From contig CM071597.1 of NCBI GenBank assembly GCA_036435485.1, positions 169,738,147-169,802,146 on the forward strand: a stretch of DNA of 64,000 nucleotides, written 5' to 3'. Below the pieces are notes generated by a model. The model did not search any database, was not told the DNA's origin, and saw only the letters and a program-made list of their open reading frames with translations. Below, piece after piece: positions 49,966 through 63,000 of the stretch. The DNA comes from Saposhnikovia divaricata. Its lineage: Eukaryota; Streptophyta; Magnoliopsida; Apiales; Apiaceae. Each line of letters starts with the position of its first letter. Positions within the stretch are counted from its first letter, which is position 1. The translations under genes were made by a program, and so were the position numbers.

Positions 49966-52900
49966 TGTAACACCCCCAGATCCGGGGTCCGGGATCCGGT
50001 TGTTACGGTCTCCATTACTATTCACAATACTTGAACTTACTTCAACTCAAAATAAATTACATCTTTATGACCCAACACAACAATATAAAACACACCCGTT
50101 ATAGTCCCAGAGATGAAATCAGAGTAACTACCAAATTTTATTAAGCACAATATGAGTTCTTACAATCCAAAAGAAGTTCAATATGAATACATACTCTTTG
50201 CCATCCATTTGCATAAGTCATACTAGACCATATATTTGGTACTGAAAGAATAAATCTATCCTACCAATAGCTTTCTCTTCGGCTCTGGTAGTCTCATCTT
50301 CCTCGCCAGCGTCGAGCGCGCCTTGTGCGAGTCATCTAGTCTAGCTGTTGTTATGATATAATAATAAAGCAAGGGTGAGCAATAGCCCACCAACAATAAT
50401 ATTTAACTGAACGATAATATATAACATTTCAAAAGTATCTTTCAAACCATATGCCATGCATTTACGGAAATGATGCCAGTATAATATGAACGATGAAGTT
50501 ACAAGGTAACTCAAAATGTAAATATATGTGGGAATATCTGCTATGTCAAAAATAAGCAAGATATTATCATTTATCATATAAAGAGGAACTTGCAAGGAAA
50601 ATATTGCAATTCCAGTTATTAACATTTTTCGAAGTCCTACAACCTGAAAGAAGTCTTTTCGATACGTGTTGCGGAAGACACCGTCAACCTGAAAGAAGTC
50701 TCTTCGATACGTGTTGCAGGGAATTCCCAATTTGAGAGATGAACCAATACTGGAGTTATCACGCGCCAGCTGTCCCACTCCCTGATGATCAGTCGGGGAT
50801 GGTACAGCCCAATAAAGTATACTACCGGTAGAAGGAAGAACTGACGGCTCCACTTGTCAATTGCCTTTAATAGTAACTCCCTAGGCAATGGTTAGGCCTT
50901 GTGATGGACTGCGCGACTAGGCCTCTTACACACAACTCCTAGTTCGAATAAATCCACAGCATTGAAACGTAGAGTGTGTCCTCCCTTCCCCAAGTGAAAT
51001 ACTTGTTGATAAGACTCCACAAAGTAGTCGTATCTAGTTGGAAAGGAAAATTCAATAAATTTCCCAAGCTTTTGCTTGTTAATGGATATCAACTTGTTCC
51101 AACAATCTTACCTCTCGAATGATGAGAAGGTACATACAGACTTAATGAGTCCATAGCAACCAAGTTGTGAGTGAAAAGGATAAATTATGAGATTTATGAC
51201 CGGGAAGTCTACAAGATAAATAACATTGCTCAAGTAGGTTCCCCTATAACATGGAAGTTTTAGCGAGCATTTAAATCCTTTAAGATAGATTTAAATGAAA
51301 AATAAAGAGTTGGGAACCTTTCCTTGATAAGATAGTCGTAAAAAGACTCCGAAATATTTTACATAATAACTGGAGGTGAAAGATAATCTCCGAATAATAT
51401 AAATCATTTTAGAAAGAATTTAAAAGAATTAAATAAATATTCCAAGAATATTCATTAACTCAATAATAATTACGGAATATCATTAAATCATAATATTGCT
51501 CGTAAGTAATCCTCAAATGAATATATAGAATTATTTGCTAAATAAAATCCTCCTTAAATGAATATTCAAAATAATATTCATTAAATAATTAAACTCCAAT
51601 AAATACTTAAAATAATATTCAATGAATAAGTCAAACCTTAAATGAATATTTGAAAATAATATTCATTTAATATTTAATCTTCTAAATGAATATCCAAATA
51701 ATATTCATTTAGTAATCAAAACTTTAAAAGAATAATTGAAATAATATTCCTTAAGTAAATAGAACTTCCAACGAATATATTAAAATAACATTCATCAAGT
51801 ACAGAAAACATTAAATGAATATTCGAAACTAACATTCATTTAATATTTCTCAACTTAGATAATACTCGAATAACATTACTCGAAATATTTCCAAGTAATT
51901 GATACTTTATGGAATATAAATAACGTTTAACAATAACATTCCTCAAATAAATAATAATCTGTCGTTGGAATCCCTCCGGGTTTCCATGACTATCTATATC
52001 TCAAAATACCGACTCCCGGTCTATATTTAGAATGAATATCATATGCCCGTCGCTAAGGGTCTTACCAAAACAATCCGGCTTATCACTGATAATTCGTATC
52101 TAGTCTATAAGTCAATATCAATTCAGGGAACAAGTATCACAAAAACCAAAGTCACAATATAATTGGAAACAGGCATGCATGCGATGGCATATGTAAAATA
52201 GAAATCATATACATATATTATCACAACAACAGGTTCAAAGGTTTGAACACTTTCCTGGTAATCGGGTGTGGGTAGAGATAGCGTGTCCTGGGTCTACTCG
52301 ATGATCTATAAACAATCAGAACATTCGAGATTAACCACTTAACACCTTTTAAAAGTCTAGGTATAACTTCACTTAAATCGAAACACGTTTTCGAATTATC
52401 TCGTTATACACCTTTTAGTGTAACTCTTTTTATCACCGATACGATCCGATATTTGTTCGTTATTACGACATGTCATCATACCCACACTCGGTATATACTT
52501 AAGTCGTATATGTTCTAAAGTCGATCGATTACGAACCGAGATTATACCTCGAGTTTTATCGTTCGTTTTCTAAGTGTTTTACCAGAGTTATAACCAAGCG
52601 GGTTTTTAGGGGTTCGTCCGCGTTTAACTTCGATTCCAACATTTTTATAAAATCGAAACACGATCCGTTTGATATGTGGTTTTCTTTTATACCTTCCTTA
52701 TAACCCCTAGTATTTATTTACCAAGATTCGCCACTGAGTAACATGCTTTACGAGGGTTCAATTGAAGTTACGAACTTTTACTTACGGTTCATAACCAATT
52801 TTAGTAATTTGACCATATCTCCTAAACCGTAAGTCAGAATGTTTCGATTCTCATGCCAAAACGATTTATTGCTCGAGGTCTACGAGGACATGTCATAATA

Positions 52901-54470
52901 TTACCAAGGTCAGGAAATTATATTTACTGTCATGCTCGGTATTTAAGTGTTAACAAAAATTCGGTATTACGACGGCTATAAATCGAACGTTCTAAAAATC
53001 ATAACAACACAACCAAGCCACACCGGGCATATACCATCATAAACAGAAAATATACTCCATTAACAGCCTCAAGCCATGCATAATCAGTGGGTTCTTCATT
53101 TTTATAAATATCTATCGATAACTCATGCAATCGCTAAACTAAAAGCATAAACGACCAACCCATAACCTTAATTACTCATCCATGCTTTCAATTTCAATTT
53201 CTAAGAAGTTTCAAAATTAAAAACACTGTATCACAGCCTGTAAATCATGAGAAATGAACAAGCTAAGGTTGGAGGTGAAGAGAGTGGTTACCGTAGATGC
53301 GTAGAGCTCGGAAAGGGCTTCGATTGGAGTACTAGAACGCAAGAAACGGACAAGGCTAGCCATGATTTCCTTTGGCAAGCATGACCTTTAGCCATGGAGA
53401 GAAAAAGACGGAGGAAGATGAGAGAAATGAGAGATATTTACTTATGGTGAAGTTGTAATAAAGCTAAATGAGTTTCTGTTCCGTGTGCGAGCGTATACCG
53501 TAACCTACCGTGCGTCTCGTCCTCCTTCCTTCTCTTTCTTTAAAAAAATCTCAATTTCTATTCCTCAAATAACTTTTCTAATTGTGCACTTAGTCACCAC
53601 TTACTAATATGAAGCTCTCTCTGAAATTTGAGATTTTTCGGATTTCGGGATATTTTCCATCATTCATTTGATCATTTCTACATCGTTAAATCAGTTTTCT
53701 CCAATTCGCTCTTTTATGAATTCTGACGAATCCTACTTAATTTTATATATATATCCTAGATTGAGAATATGCCTTCGAAATATTTCTCTGGAATAAATAA
53801 TTAGTCCAACTCAATTTTTGGTCCAATCTGGTCCGTTTAGGGAAAAATAATTTTTGAATTTCTGCAATCTGACGAGACAATCTTACATTTATATATTCCA
53901 TAGATTGTGAATATGTCCTCAAATCTTTTTTTATTAACTCATTAAATCTTTTAGTTTCTAGGGAAATCTCGGCGAAAATAAAATTGCTATTTCTCTGAAT
54001 CTGATATCGTTTACATACACTTATTTCGCCCCTAGATCATTAATACGAACTCAGAAATCACATTCTGAATCTTTCTATATAGTGTCATCTAATAATATTC
54101 CAATTTCCACCAAAAATACTATTCATCCTTTATTCTTCCTTTATTCCCTATATTTGTGACAATGTCCTTGTTCTTTCTCGGGCGTTCCTTAACCCTTTCA
54201 CGGAACCACTGGACTAATCGTTATCGATCCGGATGACATGAGAATAATCTTCTCCTTTAGAATTATAAAATCTCAATTCCCTAGGAGATAGATAATTCTT
54301 ATCTAAAGTGTCAACCAATAGTATTCTTCATGGCATATAAACATTTGAATCCAAATCCATTCCTTTCATTCATTATCTCAATCGTTACATCGTAGTCGTA
54401 ATCACTATTCACCATTACCTCAGTACATTATAAAAAGTTTTAATTATATCCAAAATTTGGGGTTCTTACA
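49966..54470 (-). repeat. 3' LTR of gypsy element 3 (complete, about 4.5 kb)
   Basis: On the plus strand begins TGTAACACCCCCAGATCC and ends GGGTTCTTACA. Contains a 45-bp direct repeat at about 50640-50716 (CAACCTGAAAGAAGTC twice) and an AT-rich AATATTC zone at 51440-51960. Confidence 0.9.
51440..51960. repeat. AATATTCAT-rich short repeats in 3' LTR of element 3
   Basis: Imperfect units with AAATGAATATTC and AATAATATTCATT. The unit starting CTTCTAAATGAATATCC is present once here but three times in the other LTR. Confidence 0.75.
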
Positions 54471-54489
54471 GTCTCCCCTCCTTAAAAGG
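54471..54489 (-). other. Polypurine tract of element 3
   Basis: CCTTTTAAGGAGGGGAGAC on the minus strand, same as element 4. Confidence 0.85.
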
Positions 54490-55734
54490 ATTCCGTCCCG
54501 GAATCAGGTAGGAAGCAAAGAGTCGTTTGTCTGTCATTCACTTTTTAGCTTCCCGATCAATTCTTAGTCGTTCTACCCTTTCTCAGCACATCTTCCAGTG
54601 CTACAATCCATACTTTATCCTTTTTCCATCAACTTTGTCACTTTTCGTACAATACACTATCCGGGTTATGCTCTTACTCAGTCTTATCCTTATTGATACC
54701 TGCAGTAACATTGGTATCACTATCCCATTGCGAATTTGGAGGTAACCTCGCACACACTGTGCATTTCCTGATCACCTTAATCTTCGCAATCTCGATCAAT
54801 ATAGAGAGGTGGAAAGATTTATTGAGAGATCACTATGATCAATTTAACATTTGTTATATTGCATAGCTAGTACAGAAGGGGGCCAGCCTTTAGTACTTGA
54901 CAAGCAATTAAACAAGTTATGGTATTCCACTTAGACTTCTATCACATAGACAGATAGTCACGTAGAAGTACCTCCCCTCCTTAAATGGTTGTTCTTCTCA
55001 ATTCATAAGGAAGATGAATAAGAGAGAAGAAAAGAAAAGAGTTCTAAAGGATAATAGAAGGTTTTCATGATCGTAAAATATCATACTCAGAATTTACCTC
55101 TGAACTATAGAGGTTCATCAAAGAAGAAATTAATCATAATTATATCCAATACCATTTGATCGCAATCTCATGTGTCAACATATCTTGCTGTTTTGTCCAC
55201 AATTCTATGGACCTATACTCTGGTTTAACCTTAGCAACGCTCACTCCAGAAAATTCCTTCAACCTTTTAGGTTAAATCTTAGGTTTCTTGCTTGAGACCA
55301 TTGTTACTGACATTCCATGTCACGCTAATAGCTTTTTCATAACTATAATATTAACACTATCAGGTTGTCATCCCGAGAATTCATCAGAAAACCCATTTAT
55401 TAATCCATTCATAACATTTCTTGCTTCACATTCCCTAGTTGCTTTCCCAATCTTTTCTTTATCAATCACATCCTTCTTATTATCTGATTCTTATTTACTT
55501 ATGTTATTTACTTTCACCTTCGTCTCTTTATTGAGATATCTTTTGCACTTGGTACCTCCTTATTGGTATCCCGTCACCTTTACCCTATAATCATCACATT
55601 ATTCCAATTTAAACCCTCCGAAATGAATCTGGCCGATCCCTTTTTTCTTAGATCCAATATAATCCACTCCTGCCAACCTTGTTTCTCATCACTTGTTCTT
55701 TTCTACCCGTGGTTTTCCACAGGTTGTCTTTCGT

Positions 55735-55955
55735 AAGTCAGACCAGGTCGTATAGCTACCTGCTCGTACTCTTATCATCTATCGAGCATCTGCATTTCAC
55801 TGGCGTAGTCTTGCCACATGAAACACGTTATGATCATGCTATAAGTTTTAGGGGTAAAACTGGCTCGAATGCTACCTTCCGAACACTTTTAAACTCTCAG
55901 ATGGTCCAATAAGTCTCGGGCTCAACTGCCCTTCCCTCCAAGTCTCATTAATTCT
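55735..55955 (-). pseudogene. Trace of integrase C-terminus, element 3
   Basis: Nucleotide blocks such as CATGAAACAC, TCCAATAAGTCTCGG and CTTCCCTCCAAG line up, in the same order, with 26800-26985 in element 4, which encodes the integrase tail. Many stops. Confidence 0.5.
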
Positions 55956-58839
55956 TTCTACGGGAATACATTTAGCATCATGAATCATCAACCTCATATT
56001 CTCTATCTTGTTTGTGCAGAAGTACACTAACACAAACTTGCTTGTCATTCATCAACATGCCATTTAGCTTATCAATAGCAGCAGTTTCTTTATCTTTACG
56101 TTGTCATCTACTTTCTTAGAAGAATCACCATCGCTTGTTGTTTACATAGTGCGTTAATAGCTAACCATACGGGTTTCAATCCTTTAGGGAGACAAAGTAA
56201 TCACTATTCCTTATCCATAAGGAACACTTCCTGAACTTGATGTAGATATTACATGAAGTAGATAAAATTGAAAAAGAGTTTCAAGCATCGTAGCTAAGTC
56301 AGGTGGATGAAACTATCACTCATGCATCTTCCATAAATTACTGGAAACTTAATGGTTTACTTTGTCAATTTTGTATCATGATCTTGGTTTGCCTCAAAAT
56401 GGGACCTTCTAAGGTGTGTAGTTCACTTAAGATGATATCGGGAATCGAATCTTTACTTAAACTATTATTACCATCGATTCTTGCACAGTCATCAGAAGGA
56501 ATGTAATTTCCTCCACTCCGATATGACTTTCAAGGTCCTTCCAAATATCATTCTGTTTCTTTTGTATGATCATTTGTAATTATTCCTCTATACTTAGACT
56601 GTCGGCCACCTCATTGGCCTTTCCTGATAATAATAATTTCTTGTAATCCATGTTCTCTGGATACATTCCAACTCAAATTTTTCTACCTCATTCCCATCAC
56701 TGTTGGCTGAAAGCATTCTCTCTTAAGCTCTGTTGAAGGAGAAAAATATATCTATCAGCCTTTTTCCATAAGTCATTGCTTCCACCTTCCCGTGAGAATT
56801 TTATCAAAGTTACCCTCAATCATACCTAGGATATTTGTTTTTTTAGTTCTTTCTTGTTCTAGGATAATCTCAACCTTCTTTGGTTCCATACATACCTCAT
56901 CATGGTTTCATACATGCCTCATCTGGCATTATTGTTATTGTGTCTTACATTCTCTTCCAAACTTCTAGTTGGAAACTCAGAATATTAACTTTTCCTTGCA
57001 AGGTCTCTTAGGTCGTCCTCATCATTGCTCCTGTATTTTCTAGGTACAGGGTATATCAAACGTCATTGATCAGTACTCTAATAATTCTATCCATGTTCTT
57101 TCCAGAACTCTTTTTTTATAATCCTTACATGTCATTGTTGCCTTAGCAAATCCAACTAAAATCATCTGAATTCACAATGTCTTTATTAGGGTTAATGCCA
57201 TCCCTTGTGCATTCCCCAGGGTTTGTCTTAATTTATGGATATCCTATCCTTAATTCAACTGCCAAGGAATTCTTGCATCCTATAATTGGCAATCAGATCA
57301 TGTATCCTTAATAAGGGTCTCTTTTCCATCATTCTCCTTTGATAATCGATCGGTGGCTTAATGCTAACCTCTACTTTCAGATAGTTGCCAGCCTCTTCGA
57401 CCTTCCCAAAAGACAACGTATGTCTATCTGCTCTCTTAAAAAACTTGGTAATGGTAGCAAGGATGTTTTGGAAGATATTAATCGAGTTCAACGTGAATCT
57501 CTTAGTACTTATCGTTCTTCGCGAAGGTACTTGCCTCAGACAAAATTTCTACAGCATACTGTTCAATTTCTGACCATTTCTATACTCTCTTCATATACCT
57601 TCATTGTTTACTTTCCTCCGTCATAATATATTCATGGTATTCATGATACCCTAACATCATACATCTCAAGTTACTATACTTTTATTTTTACTCGTAATCT
57701 TGGACAATCGTATACACATGAATCACTTTAGTACGGGTGACCCCATTCCAAAAAGTCTAGTAAATTCCCAATCAAAATATGGGTTGCAAAGGGTTCAGTA
57801 GAAGATTCCTACGATCTCATTAATATTTCCTGTATATCAGAAGCCCTTGCAGTCGGTGCTTACTTAGAAGCAACCCTGCTTCGTCCTTTCATTGCTGGTC
57901 TAGTCACTAGATAATCCTTTGTGACTTGGCCTCAACTGGCCACACTAAAATAAAAATATATGATTTTAGGGGTTGACTAATAGCATTACTTTTCTAGCAA
58001 TTTCCGGCATAGTGCCTTCTTCTTTGATACCTTTCTACCTTTCCAAAAGTTTACTTCATATAAGTCTTAATCGACTACTCGGCACCGTCTCTGATCACCT
58101 TTTCCTCTACTTTTATCTTTTCACCTATTCTTATCAATCCCACGTGCCACACAATCTTACCATTCCTGGCATAACAGCCTTTTCACTTAAGTCAATCCCG
58201 AAGTTTCTCAGTCTGGCTGGTTTCTTACTTACATTTCCTTTTTTCGTCCAATCTCCCTTCATCATTTTATCTCTACCATCAATTGTAATACTCAGGGTCC
58301 GTCTACTAACCCATTTTACGGCATCCTTACCCAAATCACAAGGTTCGCTCTAGTTTCTACTCTCTTCCATGACGTTCTCTGATAATCAGAAAGACAAGGT
58401 TTGCCAAAATTCGTTGAAGTTCTTTCCAGAATCAGGGAAATTTTGGTCAATCTATCCACCTACTGGTAACATGAAGGAGACCAGTTTTGAAACCTGAAGA
58501 ATAATTCTATGAACCTCCAAGCAGGTAGAACCATAAGCAGTCATAGTTAATGAAATAATCGTCATCACATTGGACGTTTAACCACTGGAGAGGAACCAGT
58601 TATATACATCCCTTAGAAGGGAATCAACAGTTTCAAACTGAAACCTGTCACAACATCTTGATACCTATACGTCCTGATATTCAATATTTCCCTATGTCAG
58701 TCTACCTAACCACTAGTCTCAGAAGGAACATTACCGTCGGAGTTGGTTGTTCCACAAAAATTGGCACTACTAAGGCCATCCGAACCTGGTGAACCGTGCT
58801 ATCCGAACACATTCGCAAGTACTTTGTCGTGCTACGCAA

Positions 58840-58975
58840 GCACACATCCTAATCCTTTATGCGAAGCGTCGTTGAAAGCACAAAGTCTCCTTTTCCCATT
58901 AAGCAATGCCAGCTCTTGGTCATTACCAATTTCATCTTTTAGCTCCAGGAAGATTTTCTCACATTTTTCTCTTTA
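58840..58975 (-). pseudogene. Trace of RT/RNase H junction, element 3
   Basis: TCCTAATCCTTTATG, AAGTCTCCTTTTCC and TTTTCTCACATTTTTC blocks match 28446-28572 in element 4. No open frame. Confidence 0.55.
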
Positions 58976-59734
58976 ACTGCTGATCGTATTACTTGATCCA
59001 TTATAATTCCGCATCGGAGTAAACTTAAGGTAACTACTATAATCCATTCAAAGAAAGAATTTAATATTCCTCTAAATCACATGCATCTACGTTTCTGGTT
59101 CATCATTTCACTGAGTTAAATTAACCCTATACTAAGTCTCTGACAATAGTCTCATTACGAGTTCATCTTGACTCACTGGTCTTATCTTCCGGTAGGTTCT
59201 GAGATCATTGTCTTGCTTACTACTTCCTTATATAACTTTATCCAATCATGCTGTCACTTCCCAATGTTTTCACTTTCTAACTGATTCATTCATAAAATGG
59301 ACATTTTCCTGAATAAAACAACTTCATCAACCTCAATTTGGTTCTATAAATTACAACCTATGACATCTGCCTTCTCATGGCGAATTATTACTGATAATAT
59401 TCATACTAATTCATTTGTCAAATGATATGGCACTTACTGCCTCCTTCTTAACTATTCCTAGGGACTCTGCTCCTCGTCCTATATCGATGTCTTTGATAAT
59501 CATACATCCCTCTAGCTCTTTCTTCGTTAATATGAAAGTCTCTAGGGATTCTCATCTATTCTCGTATAAGATCTCAAGTAATTCTTCCAATCCATTTTAT
59601 TTTCTGGTACTACATCCAGTATTCCGGCTACGAATCCAACATGAATCTTCAGTTCTCTTGCTAATAGCTCAGTTCTTTATGCTCACTTTTCTGAGCACCA
59701 TACCTTAATCATCACAGTCTTTCTGGCTGCAGCC

Positions 59735-59915
59735 CTCATTCCTCAAGGGTAAACTCCTTATCCTAACAGGATTTTCCTTATCTGCTGGAACCTCTTCCGG
59801 GTCTCTAGTAGGGTACTCTATCGAATTTACCCGCTGATCTTCAGCATATAAAGCATCATCGTGCTGCTGCTCGTATGCCTCAAGGTCTGTTGCCTTACTC
59901 GTCGATACGATATCG
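59735..59915 (-). pseudogene. Trace of the upstream acidic ORF, element 3
   Basis: On the minus strand reads a short acidic frame (YEQQHDDALYAEDQ-like) that matches the position and wording of element 4's upstream ORF (FEHQHDEDLI). Lies just inside the PBS. Confidence 0.45.
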
Positions 59916-60070
59916 AGCTAAGTTACTATCATGATACTTAAGAGTTCCCATAAGGGTTTTATATGTCATCACTACATTAAGTAGTCCGACTATGAACTTG
60001 GCAAGAGTTCTCATTATCTTAGTGAATTTATTGTTTTAACGTCGCCTCATCTCTGGGGTTTATAACGTAT

Positions 60071-60082
60071 GCTCTGATACCA
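60071..60082 (-). other. Primer binding site of element 3
   Basis: TGGTATCAGAGC on the minus strand, four bases from the LTR edge; exact initiator-Met site. Confidence 0.88.
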
Positions 60083-60086
60083 CTTC

Positions 60087-63000
60087 TATAACACCCCCAG
60101 ATCCGGGGTCCGGGATCCGGTTGTTACGGTCTCCATTACTGTTCACAATACTTGAACTTACTTCAACTCAAAATAAATTACATCTTTATGACCCAACACA
60201 ACAATATAAAACACACTCGTTATAGTCCCAGAGATGAAATCAGAGTAACTACCAAATTTTATTAAGCACAATATGAGTTCTTACAATCCAAAAGAAATCC
60301 AATATGAATACATACTCTTTGCCATCCATTTGCATAAGTCATACTAGACCATATACTTGGTACTGAAAGAATAAATCTATCCTACCAATAGCTTTCTCTT
60401 CGACTCTAGTAGTCTCATCGTCCTCGCCAGCGTCGATTGCGCCTTGTGCGAGTCATCTGGTCTAGATATTGTTGTGATATAATAATAAAGCAAGGGTGAG
60501 CAATAGCCCACCAACAATAATATTTAACTGAATGATAATATATAACAGTACAAAAGTATCTTTCAAACCATATGCCATGCATTTACGGAAATGATGCCAG
60601 TATAATATGAACGATGAAGTTACAAGGTAACTCAAAATGTAAATATATGTGGGAATATCTGTTATGTCAAAAATAAGCAAGATATTATCATTTATCATAT
60701 AAAGAGGAACTTGCAAGGAAAATATTGCAATTCCAGTTATTAACATTTTTCGAAGTCCTACAACCTGAAAGAAGTCTTTTCGATACGTGTTACGGAGGAC
60801 ACCGTCAACCTGAAAGAAGTCTCTTCGATACGTGTTGCAGGGAATTCCCAATTTGGGAGATGAACCAATACTGGAGTTATCACGCGCCAGCTGTCCCACT
60901 CCCTGATGATCAGTCGGGGATGGTACAGCCCAATATAGTTTACTACCGGTAGAAGGAAGAACTGACGGCTCCACTTGTCGATTGCCTTTAATAGTAACTC
61001 CCTGGCCAATGGTTAGGCCTTGTGATGGACCGCGCGACTCGGCCTCTTACACACGACTCCTAGTTCGAATAAATCCATAGCATTGAAACGTAGAGTTTGT
61101 CCTCCCTTCCCCAAGTGAAATACTTGTTGATAAGACTCCAAAAAGTAGTCGTATCTAGTTGGAAAGGAAAATTCACCAACATTTCCCAAGCTTTTTCTTG
61201 TTAATGGATATCAACTTGTTCCAACAATCTTACCCCTCGAGTGATGAGAAGGTACCCACAGACTTAATGAGTCCATAGCAACCAAGTTGCGAGTGAAAAG
61301 GATAAATTATGAGATTTATGACCGGGAAGTCTACAAGATAAATAACATTGCTCAAGTAGGTTCCCCTATAACATGGAAGTTTGAGCGAGCATTTAAATCC
61401 TTTAAGATAGAGTTAAATAAAAAATAAAGAGTTGGGAACCTTATCTTGATAAGATAGTCGTAAAAAGACTCCGAAATATTTTACATAATAACTGGAGGTG
61501 AAAGATAATCTCCGAATAATATAAATCATTTTAAAAAGAATTTAAAAGAATTAAATAAATATTCCAAGAATATTTATTAACTCAATAATAATTACGGAAT
61601 ATCATTAAATCATAATATTGCTCGTAAGTAATCCTCAAATGAATATATAGAATTATTTGCTAAATAAAATCCTCCTTAAATGAATATTCAAAATAATATT
61701 CATTAAATAATTAAACTCCAATAAATACTTAAAATAATATTCAATAAATAAGTCAAACCTTAAATGAATATTTGAAAATAATATTCATTTAATATTTAAT
61801 CTTCTAAATGAATATCCAAATAACATTCATTTAATAAATAATCTTCTAAATGAATATCCAAATAATATTCATTTAATAAATAATCTTCTAAATGAATATC
61901 CAAATAATATTCATTTAGTAATCAAAACTTTAAAAGAATAATCGAAATAATATTCCTTAAGTAAATAGAACTTCCAATGAATATTTTAAAATAACATTCA
62001 TCAAGTACATAAAACCTTAAATGAATATTCGAAACTAACATTCATTTAATATCTCTCGACTTAGATAATACTCGAATAACATTCCTCGAAATATTTCCAA
62101 GTAATTGATACTTTATGGAATATAAATAACGTTTAACAATAACATTCCTCAAATAAATAATAATCTGTCGTTGGAATCCCTCCGGGTGTCCACGACTATC
62201 TATATCTCAAAATACCGACTCCCGGTCTATATTTAGAATGAATATCATATGCCCGTCGCTAAGGGTCTTACCAAAAAATCCGGCTTATCACTGATAATTC
62301 GTATCTAGTCTATAAGCCAATATCAATTCAGGGAACAAGTATCATAAAAACCAGAGTCACAATATAATTGGAAACAGGCATGCATGCGATGGCATATGTA
62401 AAACAGAAATCATATACATATATTATCACAACAACAGGTTCAAAGGTTTGAACACTTGCCTGGTAATCGGGTGTGGGTGGATATAGCGTGTCCTGGGTCT
62501 GCTCGATGATCTATAAACAATCAGAACATTCGATATTAACCACTTAACACCTTTTAATAGTCTAGGTATAACTTCACTTAAATCGAAACACGTTTTTGAA
62601 TTATCTCGTTATACACCTTTTAGTGTAACTCTTTTTATTACCGATACGATCCGATATTTGTTCGTTATTACGACATGTCATCATACCCACACTAGGTATA
62701 TACTTAAGTCATATAAGTTCTAAAGTCAATCGATTACAAACCGAGATTATACCTCGAGTTTTATCGTTCGTTTTCTAAGTGCTTTACCAGAGTTATAACC
62801 AAGCGGGTTTTCAGGGGTTCGTCCGCGTTTAACTTCGATTCCAACATTTTTATAAAATCGGAAAACGATCCGTTTCATATGTGGTTTTCTTTCATACCTT
62901 CCTTATGACCCCTAGTATTTATTTACCAAGATTCGCCACTGAGTGACATGCTTTACGAGGGTTCAATTGAAGTTACGAACTTTTACTTACGGTTCCGAAC

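Larger units (their letters stand above)
54490..60070 (-). other. Internal region of element 3, essentially non-coding
   Basis: No open frame with recognisable product on either strand; short plus-strand ORFs here look random. Traces of pol are listed separately. The space between the RT trace and the upstream-ORF trace is only about 0.5 kb, against some 2.5 kb for protease plus gag in element 4, so gag and protease are largely lost. Confidence 0.6.

Noticed and set aside
54527..59708. Short plus-strand ORFs in element 3's interior as genes
   Set aside because: They run antisense to the element, have low-complexity composition and resemble no protein; expected by chance.
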